From contig CAKSEE010000024.1 of assembly GCA_934446455.1 (NCBI GenBank), positions 1 to 39,821 of the forward strand: a stretch of 39,821 nt of DNA, in the 5' to 3' direction. The notes under the pieces were generated by a model. That model made no database searches. It was not told the origin of the DNA and worked only from the letters and a program-made list of their open reading frames with translations. The translations under genes were made by a program, and so were the position numbers. This DNA is from an uncultured Oscillospiraceae bacterium. GTDB taxonomy: Bacteria > Bacillota > Clostridia > Oscillospirales > Ruminococcaceae. Position 1 is the stretch's first letter. Each line of letters starts with the position of its first letter. Shown one piece after another: positions 25,043 to 33,521 of the stretch.

Positions 25043-27109
25043 TTACAGGTCTATCTCCGTGCAGAAGCACCTGCCGCCGCCAAGGCTTTCTGAAAGCTCG
25101 GTGGGCTGGCAAAGTCCCGCGTATATGCGGTAATGCCCGCTGCGGACAGCTCTCACGCCCTCCTCGTCCACCGTTTCAAAAGCCTCGCGCGGCAGGGGTA
25201 TTACCGCCTGCGCCGTTCCCCCTGCGGGAACGCTCACGCGCTTAAAGCCTGCAAGCGACAGGCGCGGCGCGCCCTCAATGCAGCATTCCGCGCAGACGTA
25301 CACCTGCAGCACGGCGTCCGCCGCAAAGCCGCTCGCGTTCGTTATCACGGCGCTCACTCGCTCGTGCGTTATGTCAGCGCTTACGGAAAGTTCGGCGTAG
25401 CTCAGCCCGAAGCCGAACGGGTACTGCACGTTGTCGTCGCCGCAGTAACGGTAGGTTCTGCCCTGCATGGAGTAGTCCGTAAACTCGGGCAGGCGCTCCG
25501 CCTGTTTGTAGAACGTTACGGGCAGATGCCCCGAGGGGCTTACCTCGCCGAAAAGCAGCCTTGCAAGCGCCCTGCCGCCGTACTGCCCCGCGTACCACAT
25601 ATCAAGCAGCGCGTCGCATTCGCACTCGATGTTTACGGCGCTGCCCGCCGCAAGCACAACGACAAGCGGCTTTCCAACCGCGCGCAGGCGGCGCAGAAGC
25701 TCGCGCTGGCTCTCGGGCAGGCGCAGGTCCGGCTTGTCGCCCGAGGCGAACTCGTTGCCCGTGTCGCCCTCCTCGCCCTCGAGCGTGGCGTCAAGCCCCA
25801 CGCAGACTATGATAACGTCCGCGCACTCCGCGCAGGTAAGCGCCTCGGCGTACCTGTCGCCCGCCTGCGCAAGCCCCTGAGAGCGGTCGGCGTAAAGCGC
25901 GCAGCCCTCGGAATAGTACACCCTGCCGTCAAACGCGTCCTCAATGCCCTCAAGGAACGTAACGTACCTGTCCGCCGTGCCGAAATAGTTGCCCATGAGC
26001 GCCGCGCGGCTATCGGCGTTCGGTCCTATTACCGCAACAGAGCGCAGCCTGCTTTTGTCGAGCGGCAGCACGCCGTTGTTGCGCAGCAGCACCGCAGACT
26101 TCTCCGCGCACTCCTGCGAAAGACGCTTGTGCGCGTCGCAGCTCACAACGTCGTAGGGCACGTCGTCGAGCGGCGTTTTGTCCATAAGCCCAAGCCGCAG
26201 GCGGGTGCGCATTGCGTGGGTGCAGGCGCGCGCTATGTCGCTTTCGTCGCACAGCCCCTTGCGCAGCGCCTCGAGCGTGTGTAGATAGGTGTTGCCGCAG
26301 TTGATGTCGCAGCCCGCCTTTATCGCCATTGCTGCGGACTGCGCGGCGTTCGCGGTTATCATGTGCGTGGTGTGGAAGTCCCTTAACGCCCAGCAGTCGG
26401 ACACGAAATACCCGTCAAAGCCCCATTCGGCAAGCTTGTCCATAAGAAAGCCGCTCGCGCAGGCAGGCTCGCCGTTCACGCGGTTGTAGGCGCCCATAAC
26501 GCCCTCGACCTGCGCTTCAACAAGCGCCCTGAACGCGGGCAGGTAGGTTTCCTCCATGTCTTTTTGGGAAGCCTTCGCGTCAAACTCGTGCCTCAGCGCC
26601 TCGGGCCCGCTGTGAACCGCAAAATGCTTTGCGCAGGCTGCGGCGGTGAGGTACTCCCCCTCGCCCTGAACGCCCTTAACGTAAGCCGCGCCGAGACGCG
26701 AGGTGAGGTAAGGGTCCTCGCCGAGCGTTTCGTGTCCCCTGCCCCAGCGCGGGTCGCGGAATATGTTTACGTTGGGCGCCCAGAGCGTAAGCCCCTTGTA
26801 AATGTCCCTGTCGCCGCGGCGGGAGGCTGCGTTGTACTTGGCGCGCGCTTCAAGCCCCGTCACGCCGCCAACCTCGCGCATAAGCTCCTCGTCAAAAGCC
26901 GCCGCAAGCCCTATCGCCTGCGGAAACACCGTGGCAGTGCCTGCGCGCGCCACTCCGTGCAGACCCTCGTTCCACCAGTTGTACGCGGGCAGACCCACGC
27001 GCCCGACTGCGGGCGCGTCGTAGCGCAGCTGCGCCGCCTGCTCCTCGGTTGTAAGCTGCGCGGTGAGCGCTTCCGCGCGCGCCTGTATGTCCTTATTGTT
27101 GTAAGCCAT
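25043..27109 (-). CDS. Glycoside hydrolase family 3 (beta-glucosidase / beta-xylosidase)
   Basis: The 688-residue enzyme has an N-terminal GH3 barrel with RDPRWGRGHETLGEDPYLTS (118-137), CAKHFAVHSGPE, and the nucleophile D238 in YFVSDCW. A C-terminal GH3 sandwich follows (AVIGPNADSRAALMGNYFG...VVVLAAGSAVNIECE), then a fibronectin III-like end. Hydrolysis releases single sugars from the non-reducing end of beta-linked oligosaccharides; sequence layout is closest to the xylosidase/glucosidase branch. No signal peptide is visible, so it is likely cytoplasmic and acts on imported oligosaccharides. ATG at 27109 follows GGAGGT. There are no transporter genes beside it, which is unusual for a sugar-use gene. 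Confidence 0.93.
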   Translation of the reverse strand: MAYNNKDIQARAEALTAQLTTEEQAAQLRYDAPAVGRVGLPAYNWWNEGLHGVARAGTATVFPQAIGLAAAFDEELMREVGGVTGLEARAKYNAASRRGDRDIYKGLTLWAPNVNIFRDPRWGRGHETLGEDPYLTSRLGAAYVKGVQGEGEYLTAAACAKHFAVHSGPEALRHEFDAKASQKDMEETYLPAFRALVEAQVEGVMGAYNRVNGEPACASGFLMDKLAEWGFDGYFVSDCWALRDFHTTHMITANAAQSAAMAIKAGCDINCGNTYLHTLEALRKGLCDESDIARACTHAMRTRLRLGLMDKTPLDDVPYDVVSCDAHKRLSQECAEKSAVLLRNNGVLPLDKSRLRSVAVIGPNADSRAALMGNYFGTADRYVTFLEGIEDAFDGRVYYSEGCALYADRSQGLAQAGDRYAEALTCAECADVIIVCVGLDATLEGEEGDTGNEFASGDKPDLRLPESQRELLRRLRAVGKPLVVVLAAGSAVNIECECDALLDMWYAGQYGGRALARLLFGEVSPSGHLPVTFYKQAERLPEFTDYSMQGRTYRYCGDDNVQYPFGFGLSYAELSVSADITHERVSAVITNASGFAADAVLQVYVCAECCIEGAPRLSLAGFKRVSVPAGGTAQAVIPLPREAFETVDEEGVRAVRSGHYRIYAGLCQPTELSESLGGGRCFCTEIDL

Positions 27110-27147
27110 AGCCGTTACCTCCGTTAGCCGCAAAAGATTCTGCTTAT

Positions 27148-27176
27148 ATTATACAGTACATTCTCCCCAAAATCAA
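27148..27176 (-). promoter_or_regulatory. Sigma-A promoter of the GH3 gene
   Basis: On the minus strand TTGATT (27176-27171) and TATAAT (27153-27148) are separated by 17 bases, about 39 bases before the start codon. Confidence 0.8.
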
Positions 27177-27224
27177 GCGGAAAATAACGCTCGGCGCAGA
27201 TATTCGCAAGACGGACGAAAGCAC

Positions 27225-27253
27225 TTGACAAGCGGGAGAAAATGGTTTATAAT
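27225..27253 (+). promoter_or_regulatory. Sigma-A promoter of prfC
   Basis: Perfect TTGACA (27225-27230), a 17-base spacer and perfect TATAAT (27248-27253) lie 49 bases before the prfC start. It is divergent from the GH3 promoter. Confidence 0.93.
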
Positions 27254-27301
27254 AGTGAGGTATGCGTGATTCCACACACTATTTGAATAGAGGAAAAAAA
27301 C

Positions 27302-28906
27302 ATGGCTGACTTTAAGCACGAGATAGAAAGACGGCGCACATTCGCCATAATCTCCCACCCCGACGCGGGCAAGACAACGCTTACCGAAAAGTTCCTGCTG
27401 TACGGAGGAGCTATTTCCCTCGCGGGCGCGGTAAAGGGCAAAAAGAACACAAAGCACGCCGTTTCGGACTGGATGGAAATTGAAAAGCAGCGCGGTATTT
27501 CAGTTACAAGCTCGGTTATGCAGTTCAATTACGAGGGCTACTGCATAAACATTCTCGACACACCCGGACATCAGGACTTCTCAGAGGACACCTACCGCAC
27601 GCTTATGGCTGCGGACAGTGCCGTGATGGTAATAGACGCCGCAAAGGGCGTTGAGAACCAGACGCGCAAGCTGTTCAAGGTGTGCGTTATGCGCAATATA
27701 CCTATATTCACCTTTATTAACAAAATGGACCGCGAGGCGCGCAGCCCGTTCGACCTGCTGGACCAGATAGAAAACGAGCTTGGCATAAAGACCTACCCCG
27801 TCAACTGGCCCATAGGCTCGGGCAAGGAGTTCAAGGGCGTGTACGACCGCGCGAACCGCCGCATAATCTCGTTTGAGGCGAACAACGGCTCACACGAGGT
27901 AAAGGCGACCGAGGCGGATTTAAGCGACGCGAGCCTTGCGGAGCTTATCGGCGACACAAACTACGCTACGCTTCAGGAGGACGTTGAGCTGCTTGACGGC
28001 GCGAGCGAGGAGTTCGACATGGACCTTGTCAGCAGCGGTAAGCTCTCCCCCGTGTTCTTTGGGTCTGCGCTCACGAACTTCGGCGTTGAGCCGTTCCTTG
28101 AAAACTTCCTTAAGATGACTACCCCGCCGCTTCCGCGCAATACCGAAAACGGCGTTGTGGACCCGTTCGACCCCGAGTTCTCCGCGTTCATCTTCAAGAT
28201 TCAGGCGAACATGAACAAGGCGCACCGCGACAGGATAGCGTTCATGCGTATTTGCAGCGGCCGCTTCGACAAGGACATGGAGGTTCTGCACGTGCAGAAC
28301 AACCGCACCATGCGCCTGTCGCAGCCGCAGCAGATAATGGCGAACGACCGCGAGGTAATATCCGTAGCATATGCGGGCGATATTATCGGCGTGTTCGACC
28401 CGGGCGTGTTCTCTATCGGCGACACGATATGCTCGCCGAAGAAAAAGGTGCAGTTCGAGGGCATACCGACGTTCGCGCCCGAGCATTTTGCAAGGATACG
28501 CCAGAAGGACACCCTCAAGCGCAAGCAGTTCATCAAGGGTACTACCCAGATAGCGCAGGAGGGCGCGATACAGATATTCTCCGAGCCGCAGAGCGGTTTT
28601 GAGGAGGTTATCGTAGGCGTTGTCGGCGTGCTTCAGTTCGAGGTGCTTGAATACCGCCTTAAGAACGAATACAACGTCGACATAATCCGCGAGGGGCTGT
28701 CGTATGAGTATATCCGCTGGATAACGAGCGAAAAGCACCTTGAGGGCGGACTTGACGAGCTGAGAAAGCTCGTGCTTACGTCCGACACAAAGCTCATTCA
28801 GGACGTAAAGGGCAATTACCTGCTGATATTCACAAGCGAGTGGAACATCAAGTGGGCGCTCGACAAGAACCCCGGGCTTGAGCTTGCGGAGTTCAACCGC
28901 GACTGA
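27302..28906 (+). CDS. prfC: Peptide chain release factor 3 (RF3)
   Basis: This 534-residue translational GTPase recycles RF1/RF2 from the ribosome. It has G1 SHPDAGKTTLTEK, the switch GISVTSSVMQF, G3 DTPGHQDF and G4 NKMDR, then domain II (KIQANMNKAHRDRIAFMRI) and RF3-specific domain III (EGAIQIFSEP, VGVLQFEVLEYRL). The 'HDAGKTT' type P-loop and the full length exclude EF-G and tetracycline-resistance proteins. ATG at 27302 follows GAGG. It is a single-gene unit with its own promoter and terminator. Confidence 0.97.
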   Translation: MADFKHEIERRRTFAIISHPDAGKTTLTEKFLLYGGAISLAGAVKGKKNTKHAVSDWMEIEKQRGISVTSSVMQFNYEGYCINILDTPGHQDFSEDTYRTLMAADSAVMVIDAAKGVENQTRKLFKVCVMRNIPIFTFINKMDREARSPFDLLDQIENELGIKTYPVNWPIGSGKEFKGVYDRANRRIISFEANNGSHEVKATEADLSDASLAELIGDTNYATLQEDVELLDGASEEFDMDLVSSGKLSPVFFGSALTNFGVEPFLENFLKMTTPPLPRNTENGVVDPFDPEFSAFIFKIQANMNKAHRDRIAFMRICSGRFDKDMEVLHVQNNRTMRLSQPQQIMANDREVISVAYAGDIIGVFDPGVFSIGDTICSPKKKVQFEGIPTFAPEHFARIRQKDTLKRKQFIKGTTQIAQEGAIQIFSEPQSGFEEVIVGVVGVLQFEVLEYRLKNEYNVDIIREGLSYEYIRWITSEKHLEGGLDELRKLVLTSDTKLIQDVKGNYLLIFTSEWNIKWALDKNPGLELAEFNRD

Positions 28907-28928
28907 CGACCGCAAACCGTATATAACC

Positions 28929-28965
28929 GCCGCCCTGTGCCGTATTCGGCACGGGGCGGCTTTTT
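28929..28965 (+). terminator. Rho-independent terminator of prfC
   Basis: A 14-bp stem (28929-28942 with 28947-28960, one G-T pair) with a TATT loop is followed by TTTTT (28961-28965). Confidence 0.95.
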
Positions 28966-29025
28966 GCGCGCCCATTTTCCCCGAAAGGACGGCGCGGTGC
29001 GGCATGAAACGCGCCCCCTGCGCAA

Positions 29026-29031
29026 TATAAT
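29026..29031 (+). promoter_or_regulatory. Probable -10 box of the spoIIGA-sigE promoter
   Basis: A perfect TATAAT lies 20 bases upstream of the spoIIGA start. No -35 hexamer is found at 17 bases, which fits an activator-dependent promoter (the B. subtilis spoIIG promoter is activated by Spo0A). I could not identify a clear Spo0A box. Confidence 0.4.
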
Positions 29032-29050
29032 AAGTACAGGGGGTGAGCGT

Positions 29051-29866
29051 GTGGCGGTTTACGCAGACGTCCTTGTGATACTCAATCTCTACATAAACTA
29101 CTTTCTGGTGAGGGCTGCCGCGCTCCTCCTGCGGCGCGACGTAAGCAGGCGGCGCAGCGTTATCGCGGCTTCCATAGGAGCGGCGGCTTCGCTTGTTATG
29201 CTGCTGCCGAGCCTGCCGTTCCCCGCTGTCGCCGCGATAAAGCTTGCAGTGTGCGCGGGCATGACGCTTGCGGCGTTCGGGTGGCACGGGCGCGGCGCGC
29301 TTGCGCTCGAGGCGCTGTGCATGGCGCTTATGAGTTTTCTTTTCGCGGGGGCGTCGCTTGCGCTGTGGACGTTCTGCGCGCCGTCAGGCATGGTGTACGA
29401 GAACGGCACGGCGTACTTCAACGTGTCGCTGCCCGCGCTTGCGGCGTTCACGGCGGCGGCGTATGCGGCGGTGCGCGTGGTGAGGTTCTTCGACAAAAAG
29501 AGAAGCCGCGCGCGGCGAACCTGCGAGGTAGCCGTCACCCTTGCGGGAAAAAGCGCGAAGCTGCACGGCTTTGCCGACACGGGCAACGGACTGCGCGACC
29601 CGTTCAGCGGCAGGGCGGTGGTGATATGCCGCAGGGACGCGCTCGGCGAGCTGCTGCCCGCGCAGGTGGCAGCCTACCTTGACGGCAGCCCCGACGGCGC
29701 GCTGCGGCTGGTACCGTGCAGGACGGTCACCGGGGTAAAGCCCCTGCCCGTGTTCAGGGCGGACAGCGTTACCATAGACGGAAAAGCCGTCGAGGCGGTC
29801 ATCGGCGTTTCCGATGAGCTTGACGGCTCTCAATGTATTTTCGACCCCGAAATAATATCAATGTAA
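29051..29866 (+). CDS. spoIIGA: SpoIIGA, sigma-E processing aspartic protease
   Basis: The 271-residue membrane protease has about five N-terminal membrane helices (about residues 1-145) and a C-terminal retroviral-type aspartic protease domain with the catalytic motif [15 protein letters not shown] (D176-T177-G178). In sporulation it removes the pro-sequence of sigma-E at the septum. The GTG start at 29051 is chosen because the sequence AGGGGGTGA lies just before it and the protein then starts in the conserved [17 protein letters not shown] segment. It stands directly before sigE, 14 bases apart. It is slightly shorter than the B. subtilis protein, mainly in the C-terminal tail. Confidence 0.93.
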   Translation: MAVYADVLVILNLYINYFLVRAAALLLRRDVSRRRSVIAASIGAAASLVMLLPSLPFPAVAAIKLAVCAGMTLAAFGWHGRGALALEALCMALMSFLFAGASLALWTFCAPSGMVYENGTAYFNVSLPALAAFTAAAYAAVRVVRFFDKKRSRARRTCEVAVTLAGKSAKLHGFADTGNGLRDPFSGRAVVICRRDALGELLPAQVAAYLDGSPDGALRLVPCRTVTGVKPLPVFRADSVTIDGKAVEAVIGVSDELDGSQCIFDPEIISM

Positions 29867-29880
29867 CGGAGGAAAAAGCA

Positions 29881-30603
29881 ATGCTCGGTTTTATCAGGCA
29901 GCTGTTGGAGGAGGGGCTGCGCGCGTTCATGCGCTACGCCCTCGGCACGCAGGAGTGCCACTATGCCGGCGGGTCGGAGTCGCTGCCGCCGCCGCTTACG
30001 CGCGAGGAAGAGGAGGAGGCGTTCAGAATGCTCACCACCGACTTTGAAAAAGCGCGCGATACCCTCATAGTACATAACCTGCGGCTTGTCGTGTATATCG
30101 CCAAAAAGTTCGAGAACACGGGGATATGGCTTGAGGATCTCGTTTCAATAGGAACTATCGGGCTTATAAAGGCGGTGAACACGTTCAGCGTAAACAAGAA
30201 CATAAAGCTTGCCACCTATGCCTCGCGCTGCATTGAAAACGAGATACTCATGTACCTGCGCAAATACAGCCAGTACCGATACGACATATCTATAGACGAG
30301 CCGCTGAACGTGGACTGGGACGGCAACGAGCTGCTTCTGAGCGACGTTCTCGGCACGGAGAGCGACTGCGTGAACTCCCACATCGAGGACGAGGTTGAAA
30401 AGCAGCTGCTGCACGAGGCAATAGACCGCCTGCCCGCGCGCGAAAAGCAGATAATGGAAATGCGCTTCGGGCTGAACGGCAAAACCGAAAAGACCCAGAA
30501 GGAGGTCGCTGACGAGATAGGGATATCGCAAAGCTACATCTCGCGGCTTGAAAAGCGCATTATAAAGCAGTTGCGCGAGGAGCTTGACAAGGTGTGCAGC
30601 TAG
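29881..30603 (+). CDS. sigE: RNA polymerase sigma-E, early mother-cell sporulation factor
   Basis: The 240-residue protein has an N-terminal pro-sequence ([18 protein letters not shown]) cleaved by SpoIIGA. Region 2 ([40 protein letters not shown]) and region 4 with its helix-turn-helix ([19 protein letters not shown]) follow. ATG at 29881 follows GGAGGA. The stop (TAG, 30601-30603) lies inside a CTAG shared with the oppositely oriented sigG. Confidence 0.97.
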   Translation: MLGFIRQLLEEGLRAFMRYALGTQECHYAGGSESLPPPLTREEEEEAFRMLTTDFEKARDTLIVHNLRLVVYIAKKFENTGIWLEDLVSIGTIGLIKAVNTFSVNKNIKLATYASRCIENEILMYLRKYSQYRYDISIDEPLNVDWDGNELLLSDVLGTESDCVNSHIEDEVEKQLLHEAIDRLPAREKQIMEMRFGLNGKTEKTQKEVADEIGISQSYISRLEKRIIKQLREELDKVCS

Positions 30604-31370
30604 ATGTGGTTCTTTATCTTCTGCAAAGCCCCCTTTTCAAGCCGCGACACCTGCGCCTGACTTATCCCTATCTCCCGTGCGACTTCCACCTGCGTCCTGC
30701 CCTTGAGAAACCGCAGGCTTAAAATGCGCTTTTCGCGCTGCCCTAAGCCCCGTATCGCCTCTTTAAGGGAAATCTCGTTGAGCCAGTTCATGTCGTCGTT
30801 GTGGTCGCCGAGCTGGTCGAGAACGTATATCGTGTCGCCCGATTCGGAGAACACGGGCTCGTAGAGCGAGATAGGCTCGCTTATCGCCTCAAGCGCTATC
30901 ACTACCTCCTGCCGCGTCGCGCCTATTTCCGCGGCAATATCCTCTATTTTCGGCTCGCTGCCCTTGAAGGCGGTGAGCCTTTCCTTTGCCTGCATCGCCC
31001 TGTAGGCAAGGTCGCGCACCGAGCGGCTGACCCTGACCGGCGCGTTGTCGCGCAGATAACGGCGCAGCTCGCCCATTATCATAGGCACGGCATATGTGGA
31101 AAAGCGCACGGGCTGCGTGATGTCAAAGTTGTCGATAGCCTTTATGAGCCCTATGCAGCCCACCTGAAAAAGGTCGTCGGCGCTTTCGCCGCGCCCCGAA
31201 AAGCGCTGGATAACGCTCAGCACAAGGCGCAGGTTACCGCGTATAAGGTCCTCGCGCGCCTGCATATCGCCCTGCTTCACCCGCCGCAGAAGCTCCATTT
31301 TCTCCGCTTCCTTAAGCACCTTGAGCTTCGCGGTGTTCACCCCGCTTATCTCGACCTTGTTGTAATACAT
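30600..31370 (-). CDS. sigG: RNA polymerase sigma-G, late forespore sporulation factor
   Basis: The 256-residue protein has the sigma-G signature start [14 protein letters not shown]. Region 2 contains [20 protein letters not shown] and [19 protein letters not shown], and region 4 ends in [20 protein letters not shown]. These match sigma-G more closely than sigma-F. ATG at 31370 follows AGGGGGTGGCG. In B. subtilis and many Clostridia sigG lies downstream of sigE on the same strand; here it is inverted, and the two genes end tail to tail with a 4-base overlap and no space for a terminator between them. Confidence 0.96.
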   Translation of the reverse strand: MYYNKVEISGVNTAKLKVLKEAEKMELLRRVKQGDMQAREDLIRGNLRLVLSVIQRFSGRGESADDLFQVGCIGLIKAIDNFDITQPVRFSTYAVPMIMGELRRYLRDNAPVRVSRSVRDLAYRAMQAKERLTAFKGSEPKIEDIAAEIGATRQEVVIALEAISEPISLYEPVFSESGDTIYVLDQLGDHNDDMNWLNEISLKEAIRGLGQREKRILSLRFLKGRTQVEVAREIGISQAQVSRLEKGALQKIKNHI

Positions 31371-31406
31371 ATCGCCACCCCCTGTGTAATACCTTTCTGC
31401 AACAAG

Positions 31407-31436
31407 TATTATTGTCAGAAATCAGGAGCGATATTC
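31407..31436 (-). promoter_or_regulatory. Candidate forespore (sigma-F/G) promoter of sigG
   Basis: On the minus strand GAATA (31436-31432) and AATAATA (31413-31407) are 18 bases apart. They match the sigma-G consensus GHATR / CATNHTA at all of the -35 and six of seven -10 positions. No sigma-A promoter is seen here. Position fits, but the motif is short. Confidence 0.4.
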
Positions 31437-31494
31437 TGCCAAAAACAGGGCGGCGCGCGGACAAGTTACCGACAAAAGCCGACCGCGGACATAC

Positions 31495-31523
31495 CTGACG
31501 GCGGGCGGATTATGTGGTAGAAT
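31495..31523 (+). promoter_or_regulatory. Promoter of the broken merR gene
   Basis: CTGACG (31495-31500), a 17-base spacer and TAGAAT (31518-31523) preceded by TGG form a plausible extended -10 promoter 28 bases upstream of the start codon. Confidence 0.6.
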
Positions 31524-31551
31524 TAAATCACATCAAAAGCGGAGGATAAAC

Positions 31552-31793
31552 ATGGAATACACATTAAAGGAATTTGCGCAGATGTTCGGCACGACCGAGC
31601 ATACCGTGCGCTATTACACCGATATAGGACTTTTGCCGTGCAGCCCGCAGGGTGTTCAGCGAAGAGTCCGTAAGCCGGATGCAGGGCATAACCTGCCTTA
31701 AGAACTGCGGCGCTTCAATAAAGGCGATAACGGAATACTGCGAGCTTTGCAGGCGGCCCGAAAGCCCCGAGAACCTCGCGGCGCGTGGCATTT
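31552..31793 (+). pseudogene. Frameshifted and truncated MerR-family regulator
   Basis: From ATG 31552 (GGAGG at 31541) the frame encodes a MerR helix-turn-helix (LKEFAQMFGTTEHTVRYYTD) but stops at 31699-31701 after 49 residues. The rest of the domain continues in the +1 frame from about 31652 (VFSEESVSRMQGITCLKNCG, then a SIKAITEYCELC segment) and then breaks off after LAARGI near 31793. A small deletion thus removed the residues joining the two halves, and a second deletion removed the effector domain. The promoter and ribosome site remain, so a 49-residue peptide could still be made. Confidence 0.85.
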
Positions 31794-31877
31794 ACAGAAG
31801 TACGATTCTGACACGATTTTTTACAGAGCGCTCTACACGTGTGATACAATGGAGAAAAAACGAAAGGAAGTATCTCT

Positions 31878-32810
31878 ATGTATTGCAGCCAGTGCGGGGC
31901 GCTTCTTGACGGCGGGGACAGGTTCTGCCCGAAATGCGGCACGCCCACGATAATCAACACCGCCGAACGGCAGCCCGAAGCGCCCGAGGCGCCCGCAGTT
32001 CCATGCACGGGGCTGGCGCTTAACGCCGCGACGAGCATTCTTGCGTTTATTCTGCTGGCGCTTGCGCTCTTTCCGCTTTTCTCGGTAGAACTCGACCTCG
32101 TGTTTTTTGAGAAAAACTTTGACGTAACATCGTTCAGCTTTATCGGCGGGGGCGTTATCCTTACCGAAGCGGCGGGCGCGGCGGCTTATCTTTCGGACGA
32201 GCTTGCGAAGGCGCTGTCGGGCGGGGCGGCGCTGCTCTATATAATCGGCGGTGCGATGATTCTTGAGATAATAATAAACGCCGTTTCGCTTGCGGCGCAC
32301 GTTATCTGCTGCTGCAACAACAGCCGCCGCTATGTGGACATCAACTTCTGGTCCATAGACGGCACGCTGTGGCTAATCTTTGTGCTTACAATCCTGATAA
32401 ACAACGCTGCGGAGGACGAGCTTTACGGTATTATAAGACTTTCGGTAACTCCCGCGCTTATAATGGCGCTTGTGGTGACGGCGCTTATGCTGGCGGTAAG
32501 CATTGCGGGCTACCGCTTCAACAAAAAATACGGCTTTGAGAAAATTTCCGCCTTTAAGGCGCTTCGCCGGAAAAAACGCGGCGTTCAGCCCGAAGCAGCC
32601 CCCGCGCCGCAGCCCGTCCCCGACAGGGCGCAGAACGCTCCCCTTTTTAAGGACGAGGAGCGCCGCCCCGAGCGTACCGACGGCATTTCCGCGCTTATTC
32701 GCAGGGAGGAAAGCGCCGCATGGGAATGCCCGAAATGCGGCACGCGCAACGCCGGCTCTCTTGCGGAATGCAAGCGCTGCGGCTATAGCAGGAACGGAGG
32801 CGGGCAATGA
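31878..32810 (+). CDS. Zinc-ribbon membrane protein
   Basis: The 310-residue protein has an N-terminal zinc ribbon (C3, C6, C17, C20) and about four membrane segments (about 48-70, 115-140, 162-178 and 188-212). A proline-rich linker follows, and then a C-terminal zinc finger (WECPKCGTRN...CKRCG). It resembles the common 'zinc-ribbon domain' membrane proteins of gut Clostridia, whose function is unknown. ATG at 31878 follows AAAGGAAG. A weak promoter (TTTACA, 19 bases, TACAAT at 31845) may precede it. Its stop overlaps the next start by four bases (ATGA). Confidence 0.8.
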   Translation: MYCSQCGALLDGGDRFCPKCGTPTIINTAERQPEAPEAPAVPCTGLALNAATSILAFILLALALFPLFSVELDLVFFEKNFDVTSFSFIGGGVILTEAAGAAAYLSDELAKALSGGAALLYIIGGAMILEIIINAVSLAAHVICCCNNSRRYVDINFWSIDGTLWLIFVLTILINNAAEDELYGIIRLSVTPALIMALVVTALMLAVSIAGYRFNKKYGFEKISAFKALRRKKRGVQPEAAPAPQPVPDRAQNAPLFKDEERRPERTDGISALIRREESAAWECPKCGTRNAGSLAECKRCGYSRNGGGQ

Positions 32811-33466
32811 AGATAGAAAACAACGGCAGGGCATACGACGACAACGGAAAATACGTCGGCAAGATAAACAGCCGCGGCGAGATATACGACGAAAAAGACC
32901 GCTATGTCGGCGAAATGAAAAACAACCGCTTTTACGATGAAAACGGGCGTTATGTCGGGGAAATAACCCGCACGGGCGCGCTTTACGACGAAACGAACCG
33001 CCGCGTGGGCGAGGTAAGCAGCAGCGGCAGGGTAACAGACGAAAACGGCGGCAGCGCAGCAGGATTCCCGCTGTTCACGCAGGACGGCCCCTACAACGAC
33101 GGCGGGTGGATAATAGCGGTGCTTGTTATACTGCTGGTGTTGGGCATGATAACGGTGGCGGCGTACTGCTGGGTGCAGCTTCTGATAAGCGCTGCGGTGA
33201 GCGTTTTTCTCGTGCGGCTTGTCTGCAAAAAGAGCTTTGCGGCGGGCAAAGAGCCTGTCGGGTGCTTCTGGATAACATTCGGGCTTACATGGATACCGAC
33301 GCTTATAATCACGCTTTGTCAGGAGTGGTACAGCGACACGCTCAGCCACATACTGGAAAAGTGGATTTGCCTTGCGGGCGGGCTTGCCGTGGGAATATGC
33401 GCGGCAAAGCTCGTAAGCGGCATTACAGTAGCTGTATGCCGCGCGGTCTGGGCGAAAGAAAAGTAG
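32807..33466 (+). CDS. Membrane protein with N-terminal beta-flower repeats
   Basis: The 219-residue protein starts with about four repeats of roughly 18 residues of the form YDENGRYVGEI, each pairing a strand, a turn (D-E-N-G or similar) and a VGxI strand (residues 4-82). This matches the '4-fold beta flower' type of repeat. It is followed by a linker and three or four membrane segments (about 100-215). The repeats likely face the cytoplasm or exterior as a small beta propeller. It is translationally coupled to the zinc-ribbon membrane protein. Function unknown. Confidence 0.8.
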   Translation: MKIENNGRAYDDNGKYVGKINSRGEIYDEKDRYVGEMKNNRFYDENGRYVGEITRTGALYDETNRRVGEVSSSGRVTDENGGSAAGFPLFTQDGPYNDGGWIIAVLVILLVLGMITVAAYCWVQLLISAAVSVFLVRLVCKKSFAAGKEPVGCFWITFGLTWIPTLIITLCQEWYSDTLSHILEKWICLAGGLAVGICAAKLVSGITVAVCRAVWAKEK

Positions 33467-33471
33467 ACAAA

Positions 33472-33497
33472 ACGGGGGACTGTGAAAAGTCCCCCGT
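33472..33497. terminator. Shared terminator between convergent genes
   Basis: ACGGGGGACT (33472-33481) and AGTCCCCCGT (33488-33497) form a perfect 10-bp stem. On the minus strand it is followed by TTTTG, so it is best oriented for the kinase operon, but it can fold in both transcripts. Confidence 0.75.
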
Positions 33498-33521
33498 CAA
33501 CAGTATTGAGCGCTCCCCCGC

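Noticed and set aside
27920..29287. Long minus-strand frame over prfC and spoIIGA
   Set aside because: Crosses two well-supported genes and the prfC terminator; composition is that of antisense DNA.
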